This document shows, piece after piece, positions 1-6,135 of a stretch of 9,533 bases of DNA (its first letter is position 1; the number at the start of each line of letters is the position of its first letter). The position numbers were made by a program, and so were the translations under genes. This stretch comes from an uncultured Gemmatimonadaceae bacterium (lineage in GTDB: Bacteria; Gemmatimonadota; Gemmatimonadetes; Gemmatimonadales; Gemmatimonadaceae), in assembly GCA_955652265.1 (NCBI GenBank), contig CATPBD010000062.1:1-9533 (forward strand), in the 5' to 3' direction. The notes beneath the pieces were generated by a model. The model searched no databases. It was given only the letters and a program-made list of their open reading frames with translations, and was not told the DNA's origin.

Positions 1-72
1 ACTCAGCATCGCGAGGTTATCGAGCGACTCCAGGCGATCGAGCGGCGGCTCGAAATGTTTACCGCACGCTAG
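1..72 (+). CDS. C-terminal end of an unidentified protein (truncated by window edge)
   Basis: Frame 1 is open from the first base to a TAG at 70-72 and encodes 23 residues rich in Arg, Glu and Leu, including ERLQAIERRLEMF. The heptad-like spacing of hydrophobic residues suggests an amphipathic or coiled-coil helix at the C-terminus. The stop lies 6 bp from the stop of the convergent gene on the other strand, the usual tight packing of two real gene ends. The family cannot be named from so short a tail. Chance openness over 23 codons is possible, so this is a moderate call. Confidence 0.5.
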   Translation, partial: TQHREVIERLQAIERRLEMFTAR

Positions 73-78
73 TTCTTC

Positions 79-822
79 CTAGAGTGCGCCCGCCTTCTTT
101 TTCTCCTCTCGGTCAAGGTGATGCACCAGGGCTACTATAATCAAAAGAAAAACCACACTGACTGGAATCGTGCCCAAACCCAGTCCGCCGGCATCCCTCG
201 CCGCCGTCAGCAGATCGCCCATCGATGCACCGAGAGGACGAGTCAGGATGTAGGCAAGCCAGAACGCCAGGACTTCGTTGAACAGCTTGAGGCGATAAGC
301 GAGGTAGATCAGGGCAATTGCCGCGGCGAACACCAGCCCCGAAAGCGCGTAACCCACGCCGAGGCGCTCGGATATGAGATCTCCTCCAGACGTGCCCAGG
401 GAGAATGTGAACAGGATTGCAGCCCAGTAAAACAGCTCTCTCCTGATGTTGTAGATCGTGTGAACGGAAAGTGTCCTTTCGCTCAGGTACCAGAACACGA
501 AGACCGCGATAAGGGCAACGGTAAAAATGAGCGAAGTCGTCGCCAGAGGAACTCCCAGATTATCAACGAGGTTGTCGGAGATGAGCGTACCGACGACGCT
601 GATGAACACGACGACAACCCAATAGATCTTCGGTACGTACCGCCTCGCCCTGAACTGGAACACCAGTGAAATCAGGAGAAGAAATGCCATCACGTACGAG
701 GTGAGAACGGTGCCGAGCCCGAATGTCGTCGACAGAACATCCGCGGCGGTTTCGCCCACGGTCGTTGCCATGATCTTGAGGATCCAGAATACGAGCGTGA
801 CCTCCGGAACCCTGTTTACCAA
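79..822 (-). CDS. COG4705-like multi-pass integral membrane protein with four internal repeats
   Basis: The product is about 247 residues and strongly hydrophobic, with roughly eight membrane segments and a basic cytoplasmic tail (HHLDREEKKK). It resembles the COG4705 family of uncharacterised membrane-anchored proteins, recognised by motifs such as VPEVTLVFW, TTVGETAAD, FRARRYVPKIYW, YLSERTLS and AYILTRPLGAS. Counted from the upstream TTG at 855, four units each carry a Trp (24, 79, 144, 199), then Thr/Gly residues, an acidic Asp (39, 94, 159, 214) and an LG-type turn. Repeated buried Asp residues would suit ion or metal transport, but that is inference. No ATG start exists. I prefer the TTG at 822 because it gives the family-like beginning VNRVPEVT and follows a GGAAGGAG tract by about 11 nt. 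The TTG at 855 would add 11 residues and has only a weak ribosome binding site. It converges on the partial gene at the left edge. Confidence 0.85.
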   Translation of the reverse strand: MVNRVPEVTLVFWILKIMATTVGETAADVLSTTFGLGTVLTSYVMAFLLLISLVFQFRARRYVPKIYWVVVVFISVVGTLISDNLVDNLGVPLATTSLIFTVALIAVFVFWYLSERTLSVHTIYNIRRELFYWAAILFTFSLGTSGGDLISERLGVGYALSGLVFAAAIALIYLAYRLKLFNEVLAFWLAYILTRPLGASMGDLLTAARDAGGLGLGTIPVSVVFLLIIVALVHHLDREEKKKAGAL

Positions 823-995
823 TCTCCCGAAATCTCCTTCCTGTGATGTTGCCAATGTGCGCCTGTACTGGAATAGGACGCGCGTCGTAACGCAGGATGC
901 ATTCCGCGATCACCGGCAGACGAGCGCTGCTGCATTAGCGGAATCTTACACCCGTCGGGAACAGGCTTTTCGGGCGCATGTGATAACTTTCACTG

Positions 996-1700
996 ATGAT
1001 CCGTCATGGTGTTCTCGTCGCGACGCTCACCGCTGTTGCCGCCTGCAGTCGCGGAGCGTACGCGCCCCCGGTTCCGAGTCCCGAAGCGTTCCCAACCGAC
1101 AGCGCCACATGGGCATTGGCGAAGTCGCTCGCGCCCGTGCTCTACCTCCAACGCGACGAGCCCTTTCCACTCGATCGTGTGGCCGCGATCGTTCATCCGA
1201 TACGGCCGATTATCGCCTACCACCTTCTCTGGCGGCACGATGTGAACGGGCAATGGGCTCCGTGGGCCAAGCCTTCGGACGAAGAGGTAGTATGGGTGGG
1301 CTACGATCCGATTACTCAGGCACCGACCGATGTCTGGACGTATTGGCATGGCACGCTGTTGCACACGCCGTGGATGGATCGCGGGCCTCCGGCGATCGAC
1401 GTTCAGTGGGGCAAGCACGGATCTCTGCCGAGGGGAATCAACCCGAAAGATCTGCCAGCAGATAAGAGCCTGAGGGCCTTTTACAACTACGAGTTTGCAC
1501 TCCTTCCCGACATCCTCCTCGGCAAGCTCGTGCACGGAGGACCGTGGGGATTCTTTCACAGCTTCGAGCGGTACAAGGACTTTTCCAAAGTGGTACCGCT
1601 CACCGACAGGCTCGATCTGGTTGTGAAAACCGACGATCCACGCACGCCGTTGCACGCGGTATTCGGTCATGCATACTCGAACAAGAAGTGGTGGCCCTGA
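996..1700 (+). CDS. Predicted lipoprotein of unknown function, Trp/His-rich
   Basis: This 234-residue product begins with a short basic N-terminus and hydrophobic stretch ending in a lipobox, V14-A15-A16-C17, so it is probably a lipid-anchored envelope protein. The mature part has no further membrane segment. It carries conserved-looking blocks: APVLYLQRDEPFPLD (46-60), YHLLWRHD (75-82), SDEEVVWVGYDP (94-105), WTYWHGTLLHTPW (114-126) and DVQWGKHGSLPRG (135-147). The order of a W-x-H-D block, an acidic block before V-x-V, then a W-G-x-H-G block is loosely like Vps62/NPP1-type surface proteins, but I do not claim membership. The function is unknown. The ATG at 996 is the only start that gives a signal peptide; no strong ribosome binding site precedes it. 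The gene is divergent from the COG4705-like gene across a 173-bp gap in which I could not pick a convincing promoter. Confidence 0.72.
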   Translation: MIRHGVLVATLTAVAACSRGAYAPPVPSPEAFPTDSATWALAKSLAPVLYLQRDEPFPLDRVAAIVHPIRPIIAYHLLWRHDVNGQWAPWAKPSDEEVVWVGYDPITQAPTDVWTYWHGTLLHTPWMDRGPPAIDVQWGKHGSLPRGINPKDLPADKSLRAFYNYEFALLPDILLGKLVHGGPWGFFHSFERYKDFSKVVPLTDRLDLVVKTDDPRTPLHAVFGHAYSNKKWWP

Positions 1701-1842
1701 GCTGATCTTCTCGTTTTGACCCCGGCATGTTGCGTGATTAGTCAATGGCCCGCCAGATTTCTGGGCGAGTGAGTACATCGTTGAGAAGATCGGGCCCTAT
1801 CCGGCCTCCCGTACCGACCGCGAACGAGAGGGGTCAACGCTG

Positions 1843-1848
1843 AGGAGA
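1843..1848 (+). promoter_or_regulatory. Shine-Dalgarno AGGAGA upstream of the dehydratase, ahead of a CTC codon
   Basis: AGGAGA at 1843-1848 is the best ribosome binding site in the 1701-1885 gap. Seven nucleotides after AGGAG lies a CTC codon at 1855, in the dehydratase frame, where an ATG/GTG/TTG would be expected. Initiation here would restore ten residues (LAAHQPTLAE) before the TTG at 1885. The true start may be a non-standard codon, or a mutation or sequence error may hide a GTG or ATG. Confidence 0.45.
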
Positions 1849-1884
1849 ACAGAACTCGCCGCGCACCAGCCTACACTCGCAGAG

Positions 1885-2841
1885 TTGGAGGCTGCTGCTG
1901 CTCTCGTCTACCAGTCGATGCCGGCCACTCCGCAGTACCGATGGCCGCTACTCGAGGAGCGGGTAGGAACAACCGTCTGGACGAAGCACGAGAACTACGC
2001 GCCGACCGGGGCATTCAAGGTGCGCGGCGGGCTCGTCTACCTTCAGCACCTTCTGCGCGAAGGCAGGAAGCCAGCCGGCGTCGTTTCGGCGACGCGGGGT
2101 AACCACGGTCAGTCAGTAGGATACGCCGCGCGTAAGTACGGCGTTTCGGCGGCCGTCGTAGTACCGCATGGAAACAGCACCGACAAGAACGCCGCCATGC
2201 GCGCACTCGGTGTCGAGCTCATCGAAGAAGGACACGACTTCCAGGCGGCATCCGAAATCGCCGACAAGATTGCGAAGGAGCGCGGATGGCACAGGTTTCC
2301 GAATTTCCATCCGTTGCTGGCGTGCGGCGTTGGGACCTACGCGCTCGAGTTGTTCAGAGCCGCCCCCGCGATCGACACGCTTTACGTGCCCGTTGGAATG
2401 GGGAGCGGAGTTTGCGGCGCAATCGCGGCGCGCGACGCGCTTGGGCTTCGCACTCGTATCGTGGCCGTGGTCTCGGCGGGCGCACCGGCGTTTGCCCTGT
2501 CTTACGAGCGAGGTGAGCCGGTCTCTCACGAGGTAACTACAAGAATCGCCGACGGCATGGCCTGCAGGACTCCCGATGAGTCGGCGCTGGCGATCGCCTC
2601 AAAGGGAGTGGAGCGCGTAGTTCAAGTCAGCGACGACGAGGTGAAGTCAGCGATGCGGGCGCTCTTTTCCGATACGCACAGCGTGGCAGAGGGTGCCGGG
2701 GCCGCTTCGCTCGCCGCGCTCATGAAGGACAAGGAATCGATGCGGGGCCGCACGGCAGCGATTGTGCTGACGGGCGCCAACGTAGACTCCGACGTCTTCG
2801 CCGACGTCATTTCGGAGCACAACTTCGCGCGCGTGACCTAG
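1885..2841 (+). CDS. PLP-dependent threonine/serine dehydratase (fold type II), start uncertain
   Basis: The product is a cytoplasmic fold type II PLP enzyme expected to deaminate L-threonine (and L-serine) to 2-oxobutyrate (pyruvate) and ammonia. Counted from the TTG at 1885, the PLP Schiff-base lysine is K45 in TGAFKVRGG. The substrate/cofactor loop SATRGNHGQSVGYA is at 68-81, the phosphate-binding glycine loop PVGMGSGVCG at 169-178, EGAGAASLAA at 269-278 and LTGANVDSD at 295-303. With 318 residues it ends after the catalytic domain and lacks the C-terminal ACT-like domain of biosynthetic IlvA, so a catabolic or general dehydratase is more likely. The TTG at 1885 is the first standard start in the frame but has no ribosome binding site and would cut into the family's N-terminal helix. 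Upstream codons (HQPTLAELEAAA) look like genuine protein. A hairpin follows the stop. Confidence 0.88.
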   Translation: MEAAAALVYQSMPATPQYRWPLLEERVGTTVWTKHENYAPTGAFKVRGGLVYLQHLLREGRKPAGVVSATRGNHGQSVGYAARKYGVSAAVVVPHGNSTDKNAAMRALGVELIEEGHDFQAASEIADKIAKERGWHRFPNFHPLLACGVGTYALELFRAAPAIDTLYVPVGMGSGVCGAIAARDALGLRTRIVAVVSAGAPAFALSYERGEPVSHEVTTRIADGMACRTPDESALAIASKGVERVVQVSDDEVKSAMRALFSDTHSVAEGAGAASLAALMKDKESMRGRTAAIVLTGANVDSDVFADVISEHNFARVT

Positions 2842-2847
2842 CAAACC

Positions 2848-2886
2848 GGGCGCATGTCCGCCGAACTCTCCGACGGACCTGCGCCC
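2848..2886 (+). terminator. Strong hairpin between convergent genes, possible terminator
   Basis: GGGCGCA (2848-2854) pairs with TGCGCCC (2880-2886). After a one-base mismatch, GTCCG (2856-2860) pairs with CGGAC (2874-2878), leaving a 13-nt loop. It begins 6 bp after the dehydratase stop and ends 13 bp before the stop of the convergent secreted-protein gene, so it could serve both. Only a pyrimidine-rich tract (GTTCTCTGT), not a clean T run, follows it on the plus strand, so intrinsic termination is plausible but not certain. Confidence 0.6.
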
Positions 2887-2899
2887 GTTCTCTGTCGGC

Positions 2900-3238
2900 T
2901 TAGGCCTTGTCGTATTGCAAAGCGAGTCTCAGCTGTTCGATTGCCCTGTCGCACGCCTCGAGAGCCGCGGCGCGATGGCCGCCGAAATCGTGACTCGCGC
3001 GCTGCATGTCAGTTTTGGCGCGCTCGAGCGCTGCTATAGCCTTGCGAATCGCTGGATGGCGCTCACGCCGGGCACCCGTGCCTTTTCTGATCGGAGTAGC
3101 GGTCTGTTGCGGAGCGGCCAAGACCTGCGCGCCTGAGAGTGGTGCTGCAAGTACTGATGATGCGGTCAGTGCCGGCAGCGACACTGCCGTGACGGCTGCA
3201 ACAAGAGACATCCCGATTACTGCAAACGATTTGCGCAT
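2900..3238 (-). CDS. Small secreted alpha-helical protein (HDFGGHR motif)
   Basis: This 112-residue product has a Sec signal peptide: MRK, a hydrophobic core at about 5-25, and a likely cleavage site near the VLAA at 29-32. A low-complexity Ala/Gln/Pro linker follows, then a helical domain from about 61 to 110: HPAIRKAIAALERAK, then ASHDFGGHRAAALEACD, then RAIEQLRLALQYDK. The pattern of two amphipathic helices joined at HDFGGHR recalls small uncharacterised exported proteins in soil bacteria, from memory. His61, His83, Asp84 and His88 could bind a metal or ligand, which is inference only. The start is secure: AGGAG (complement of 3244-3248) precedes the ATG at 3238 by 5 nt. It is convergent with the dehydratase and 88 bp downstream of the GH2 stop. 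Confidence 0.82.
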   Translation of the reverse strand: MRKSFAVIGMSLVAAVTAVSLPALTASSVLAAPLSGAQVLAAPQQTATPIRKGTGARRERHPAIRKAIAALERAKTDMQRASHDFGGHRAAALEACDRAIEQLRLALQYDKA

Positions 3239-3326
3239 GTTGGCTCCTGGGGTGGGTGGGTTAGTAGGCTAGACGTACGATTTCAGGATTCGTTAAGCGG
3301 CAGGGCCGAGCACTCTGTCTCTCCAT

Positions 3327-5657
3327 CTATACCGGCTCTCTTTCGGCCGAGTCGATCCGGATCGTCAGTTCCTGCGCGCCGAGCACAGGATGGGTGGCCT
3401 TTAGCCTGACGGTGCCAGGGGTCTCACGCGCGCGGATCCAGATCGCTCCGCATCCTCCGCTTAGGCTGAAAGGGTTATCGCCGATGATCTCCGCGGGTCC
3501 GTCGATAGAAAACTCGATCGCAGCAGAACTGTAGCGCCGCAGGTTGCCATATTCGTCGGTGACCATGAACCAGACGCGGGTGCTGTCGGCGCCGTCGGCG
3601 CGCAAAGTAGTGTCATCCGAGCGTAGCACGAGCTGTTTGTCGACGCCTCGCGCCGAGTATTTCTTCTCGATGACTTTCCTGCCCGCGATATAACCCTCGA
3701 TGCGTAGATCGCCTTCCGGCGCATCCTTGAATTGCACCTGATACAACGGATGGGGAAGATTGCCGAAGTTGGTGCGATCGGGATCTGCCTCCATTAACAG
3801 CTTGTCGCCGACGTAGAACTTGAGGTGATCACAGTTCGAGCAAACCACACCGTGCTCGAGCGCATTCGTCAGGTCGCCCTGAGTCGACCAGTCGAAGGTC
3901 GGAACCAGAACCACTTCCTCCGCCGGGTCGCACTGCGATTTGTAGAAGCCCGCCGCGGGTTTGGGAAGCCGGAAGATGTCGCACACGCCGTGGTAGCAGA
4001 TGCGATCTCCTGAGCCGAAGTCGTAGTGGGTGTCGTAATCGAAGGCGCACCAGCCGAGTCCGCCGGCGTACTGTGGGTTCGAGGCGAGCTGGTTGTGAAC
4101 GCGCGCGTGCCGCAGCGTGTGCTCGGTGAGACGGTCGCCGCTGTCGTACATCTTGGTGACGTAGGTGTGACCGATGAATTCGGTGTTTAGGTACCGCGGG
4201 TGATTGGGCGGCTTGAGCGGAAATCCGAAATCGTTCATCGTGAAAACGTCTTCCAGGAATTCGGAGCTCTGGAAAAACCGCACACCTCCTGTCTGACGCG
4301 TTGGATCGAGCGAATGCGCGAGCGCGTTGGTCCGGGTGTAGAAATCGTGATCGTCGGGTGACTCGTTGATCCGCACACCCCACAGAATGACAGAAGGGTG
4401 GTTCCAGTCTCGGCGAATCATCCGCCCGACGTTGGCTACGGCGAGCTGTTTCCACTGCTCATCGCCGATGTGCTGCCAGCCCGGAATCTCCTCGAAGACG
4501 AGAAGGCCAAGCTCGTCACACGCGTCGAGAAAGTGCGCCGACTGCGGGTAGTGCGACGTGCGGACGACGTTGATCTTGAGCTCCTTCTTCAGGATCTCCG
4601 CGTCACGCCGTTGAACGCGCGGCGGCATCGCCTGACCCACGAACGGGAATGTCTGGTGCCGATTGAGTCCGCGCAGCTTGATCACATTTCCATTCAGCTC
4701 GAAGCCGTGATCGGTGAACTGCGCCTGGCGGAAACCGATGCGGCGCTGGTCTTCGTCGATGATCGTGCCGCCACTCTTCAGTCTCACTACTACGGTATAT
4801 AGGTAGGGAGCGGCGAGGTCCCACCGTTTTATGCCGCCGAGGTTATCGAGCTTCACTTCATACGTAAGGGGACCGCCGGTCTCGAGGCTTGGAGGAACCG
4901 TGGTCTGCCCCCTCGCCACAACTCGACTGCCATCGCGCAGCTCCACGTCGAGCTCGATGTTGGGCGGCGTTTTGAGTTGCGAAATGAAGCAGGAGACATC
5001 AAGGCCCGGGCTCGCGGTCAATACACTGCGAGGCTTCGCGAAAATGTTCTCGATATAAGTCGCGGGCACGAGTCGCAGCGCGACATCGCGATAGATCCCG
5101 CCGAAAGTGAGGTAGTCGATCTCGCCACCGAACGGCGGGATGTCGGCGCGCTCGGTTGAATCGAGCTCCACGGCGAGGACGTTATCGCCGCTCCAATTGA
5201 TCTGCGGCGTGAGGTCGAAGGAGAACGGAGTGTACCCGCCCTTGTATTCTCCCAATCGCTGGCCATTGAGCCAGACCGTGGACGCCGTCATTGCCCCGGC
5301 GAAGTCAACGAAGACGTGATACCCACGCGCCTCGGGCGGCAGCCTGAAGTGGCGACGGTAGAGCGACACGAACTGATACGACTTGTCGTTGAAGCTGTGC
5401 CAGGGCAGTCGCTTGTTGGTGTGCGGGATGGTAACCCGCTCGAGGTGCGAGTCGTTGAAGCCGGGCGCGGTGTCGTTCGGCGAACGTTGAGGGGAGAAGC
5501 GCCAGTTTCTATTGATCGGAAAGACGAGTCGCCCGCCTCGCTGTTGGCGGTCGGCAAATCCCTTCGCGATGTTCCGACGATCGAGCGAGAGACCAGCCAT
5601 CACTGCGCCGGCCGACATCAGGAAGTCGCGTCGCTTCACGTTACCCTGGGCCCTCAT
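3327..5657 (-). CDS. Glycoside hydrolase family 2 (beta-galactosidase/glucuronidase-like), Tat-exported
   Basis: This 776-residue retaining beta-glycosidase has the GH2 domain order. A Tat-type signal (KRRDFLMSAGAVMAG, residues 8-22) suggests export to the periplasm or surface already folded. The N-terminal sugar-binding jelly roll spans about 45-200, with LYRRHFRLP and VWLNGQRLGEYKGGYTPF. An Ig-like domain covers about 205-315. The TIM barrel starts near GFELNGNVIKLRGLNRHQ (318-335). The likely acid/base is E432 in WGVRINES and the likely nucleophile E493 in YLNTEF. Two further beta domains (about 600-665 and 675-770) complete it, as in longer GH2 enzymes that act on plant or microbial polysaccharides. 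The substrate cannot be fixed from sequence. The ATG at 5657 has a weak ribosome binding site; the GTG seven codons in (5639) would also keep the Tat motif. The inverted-repeat cassette ends 56 bp upstream. Confidence 0.92.
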   Translation of the reverse strand: MRAQGNVKRRDFLMSAGAVMAGLSLDRRNIAKGFADRQQRGGRLVFPINRNWRFSPQRSPNDTAPGFNDSHLERVTIPHTNKRLPWHSFNDKSYQFVSLYRRHFRLPPEARGYHVFVDFAGAMTASTVWLNGQRLGEYKGGYTPFSFDLTPQINWSGDNVLAVELDSTERADIPPFGGEIDYLTFGGIYRDVALRLVPATYIENIFAKPRSVLTASPGLDVSCFISQLKTPPNIELDVELRDGSRVVARGQTTVPPSLETGGPLTYEVKLDNLGGIKRWDLAAPYLYTVVVRLKSGGTIIDEDQRRIGFRQAQFTDHGFELNGNVIKLRGLNRHQTFPFVGQAMPPRVQRRDAEILKKELKINVVRTSHYPQSAHFLDACDELGLLVFEEIPGWQHIGDEQWKQLAVANVGRMIRRDWNHPSVILWGVRINESPDDHDFYTRTNALAHSLDPTRQTGGVRFFQSSEFLEDVFTMNDFGFPLKPPNHPRYLNTEFIGHTYVTKMYDSGDRLTEHTLRHARVHNQLASNPQYAGGLGWCAFDYDTHYDFGSGDRICYHGVCDIFRLPKPAAGFYKSQCDPAEEVVLVPTFDWSTQGDLTNALEHGVVCSNCDHLKFYVGDKLLMEADPDRTNFGNLPHPLYQVQFKDAPEGDLRIEGYIAGRKVIEKKYSARGVDKQLVLRSDDTTLRADGADSTRVWFMVTDEYGNLRRYSSAAIEFSIDGPAEIIGDNPFSLSGGCGAIWIRARETPGTVRLKATHPVLGAQELTIRIDSAEREPV

Positions 5658-5694
5658 CTCAGGCAGAGCACGAATTTACGAATCAGCGAAATAT

Positions 5695-5726
5695 CTTGCT
5701 AGGCATCTAAGCTTGCTAGGCATCTA
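5695..5726. repeat. Tandem duplication of the 15-bp outer end of the inverted repeat
   Basis: CTTGCTAGGCATCTA occurs at 5695-5709 and again, identically, at 5712-5726, separated by AG. The second copy begins two bases outside the left terminal inverted repeat and covers its outermost 13 bp. The right end of the cassette has one copy only. This could be the remnant of an earlier insertion end, slippage, or a site used by a mobilising enzyme. Confidence 0.8.
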
Positions 5727-5755
5727 TGAGGGAAGGCTATGCGGATTCGGCGGAT
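5714..5755 (+). repeat. Left 42-bp terminal inverted repeat of GxxExxY cassette
   Basis: This segment matches the reverse complement of 6069-6110 at 40 of 42 positions. It begins TGCTAGGCATCTA, differs at two bases (5727 and 5730), then continues GGAAGGCTATGCGGATTC and on. The mismatches fall at an ATG (5726-5728) that opens the internal reading frame on this side only. It ends about 57 bp upstream of the GH2 start codon. Confidence 0.93.
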
Positions 5756-6100
5756 CGATCGTGGTGGAAGTTAAGCTCCAAGTGGCGGGGTTTTGATGAT
5801 TTGATGTTGGGTCTGCCGCACGATTCTGTGTTCGTGACGCCCAGCAATTTGATTGAAGAATCGCTTACCCGTTCCGTGATCGGGGCATTTTTTGAGGTTC
5901 ACAACAACCTCGAATTCGGATTTCTCGAGCACCTATACGTCTTGGCGCTTGAACGCGAGCTGATCGCGCGCGGGCATCAGGTCCGTCTCCTTCTACATCT
6001 TGGTACCAAAGCCAGCATCCACCGAGAGATCTGTCACAACACCCGATCTAATCAGCCAAATCCGTTCAATCCGCCGAATCCGCATAGCCTTCCATCCTAG
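5726..6100 (+). pseudogene. GxxExxY-family protein (PD-(D/E)XK nuclease-like) with internal in-frame deletion
   Basis: The 124-codon frame runs from an ATG in the left inverted repeat to a TAG in the right one; a more likely start is the internal ATG at 5804. Residues 42-86 match the N-terminal part of the GxxExxY family: LIEESLTRSVIGAFFEVHN, then G65-F-L-E68-H-L-Y71, which is the name-giving motif, then ALERELIARGHQV. From residue 88 the sequence jumps to what is normally the C-terminal end, LLLHLGTKASIHREICHN. The 50-60 residues expected between, including the D...ExK catalytic strand, are absent without a frameshift. A low-complexity tail with NPF-NPP-NPH units follows. The usual length is near 120-130 residues before the tail, so this copy should be catalytically dead. 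The family's biological role is unknown. Confidence 0.72.
6050..6085 (+). repeat. Four 9-bp units encoding Asn-Pro-x, running into the right inverted repeat
   Basis: The units are AATCAGCCA, AATCCGTTC, AATCCGCCG and AATCCGCAT, in frame with the GxxExxY remnant, so they encode NQP-NPF-NPP-NPH. The last two units lie mostly inside the right terminal inverted repeat. Arrays of this sort can grow or shrink by slippage; here there are four degenerate units. Confidence 0.75.
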
Positions 6101-6110
6101 ATGCCTAGCA
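6069..6110 (-). repeat. Right 42-bp terminal inverted repeat of GxxExxY cassette
   Basis: This is the reverse complement partner of 5714-5755, with 40 of 42 positions identical. Its outer tip reads TAGATGCCTAGCA at 6098-6110, and the stop codon TAG of the internal frame is at 6098-6100. It lies 25 bp from the stop codon of the neighbouring leftward small gene, so the insertion does not break that gene. Confidence 0.93.
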
Positions 6111-6135
6111 GACCCGATTCTTGACTGTTTAGCCG

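Larger units (their letters stand above)
5714..6110 (+). mobile_element. 397-bp inverted-repeat-bounded cassette carrying a GxxExxY-family remnant
   Basis: Long, nearly perfect inverted repeats (5714-5755 and 6069-6110) enclose about 310 bp whose only sensible reading frame is a GxxExxY-family remnant. The size and lack of a transposase suggest a non-autonomous element moved by an enzyme encoded elsewhere. I found no clear target-site duplication: the right flank starts GACCCGATTC, while the left flank holds an extra copy of the repeat tip. The cassette sits between two leftward genes, 25 bp past the stop of one and 56 bp before the start of GH2. Its inside is visibly less GC-rich than neighbouring coding DNA. 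The inverted repeats are seen directly; mobility is inferred. Confidence 0.7.

Noticed and set aside
118..669. Long plus-strand open frame opposite the COG4705-like gene
   Set aside because: It is highly charged with no recognisable motif and lies antisense to a well-supported membrane protein, so it is a by-product of that gene's base composition.
902..943. ATTCCGC / GCGGAAT inverted pair in the gap between the COG4705-like and lipoprotein genes
   Set aside because: Seven-base arms with a 28-bp spacer are too weak to call an operator without comparative data.
990..1778. 262-codon minus-strand frame opposite the lipoprotein gene
   Set aside because: It is antisense over the full lipoprotein gene. 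The plus-strand frame has a signal peptide with lipobox and ordered motifs; this one has none.
1704..1791. Perfect 9-bp inverted repeat GATCTTCTC / GAGAAGATC, 70 bp apart
   Set aside because: The arms are short, the spacing is long, no hairpin terminator features follow, and the right arm lies in the possibly coding upstream stretch of the dehydratase. Chance is a fair explanation.
3829..4455. 208-codon minus-strand frame within the GH2 gene
   Set aside because: It is the same strand but another frame inside an intact GH2 gene, dominated by Arg, Ala and Pro as expected for an out-of-frame reading of GC-rich DNA.
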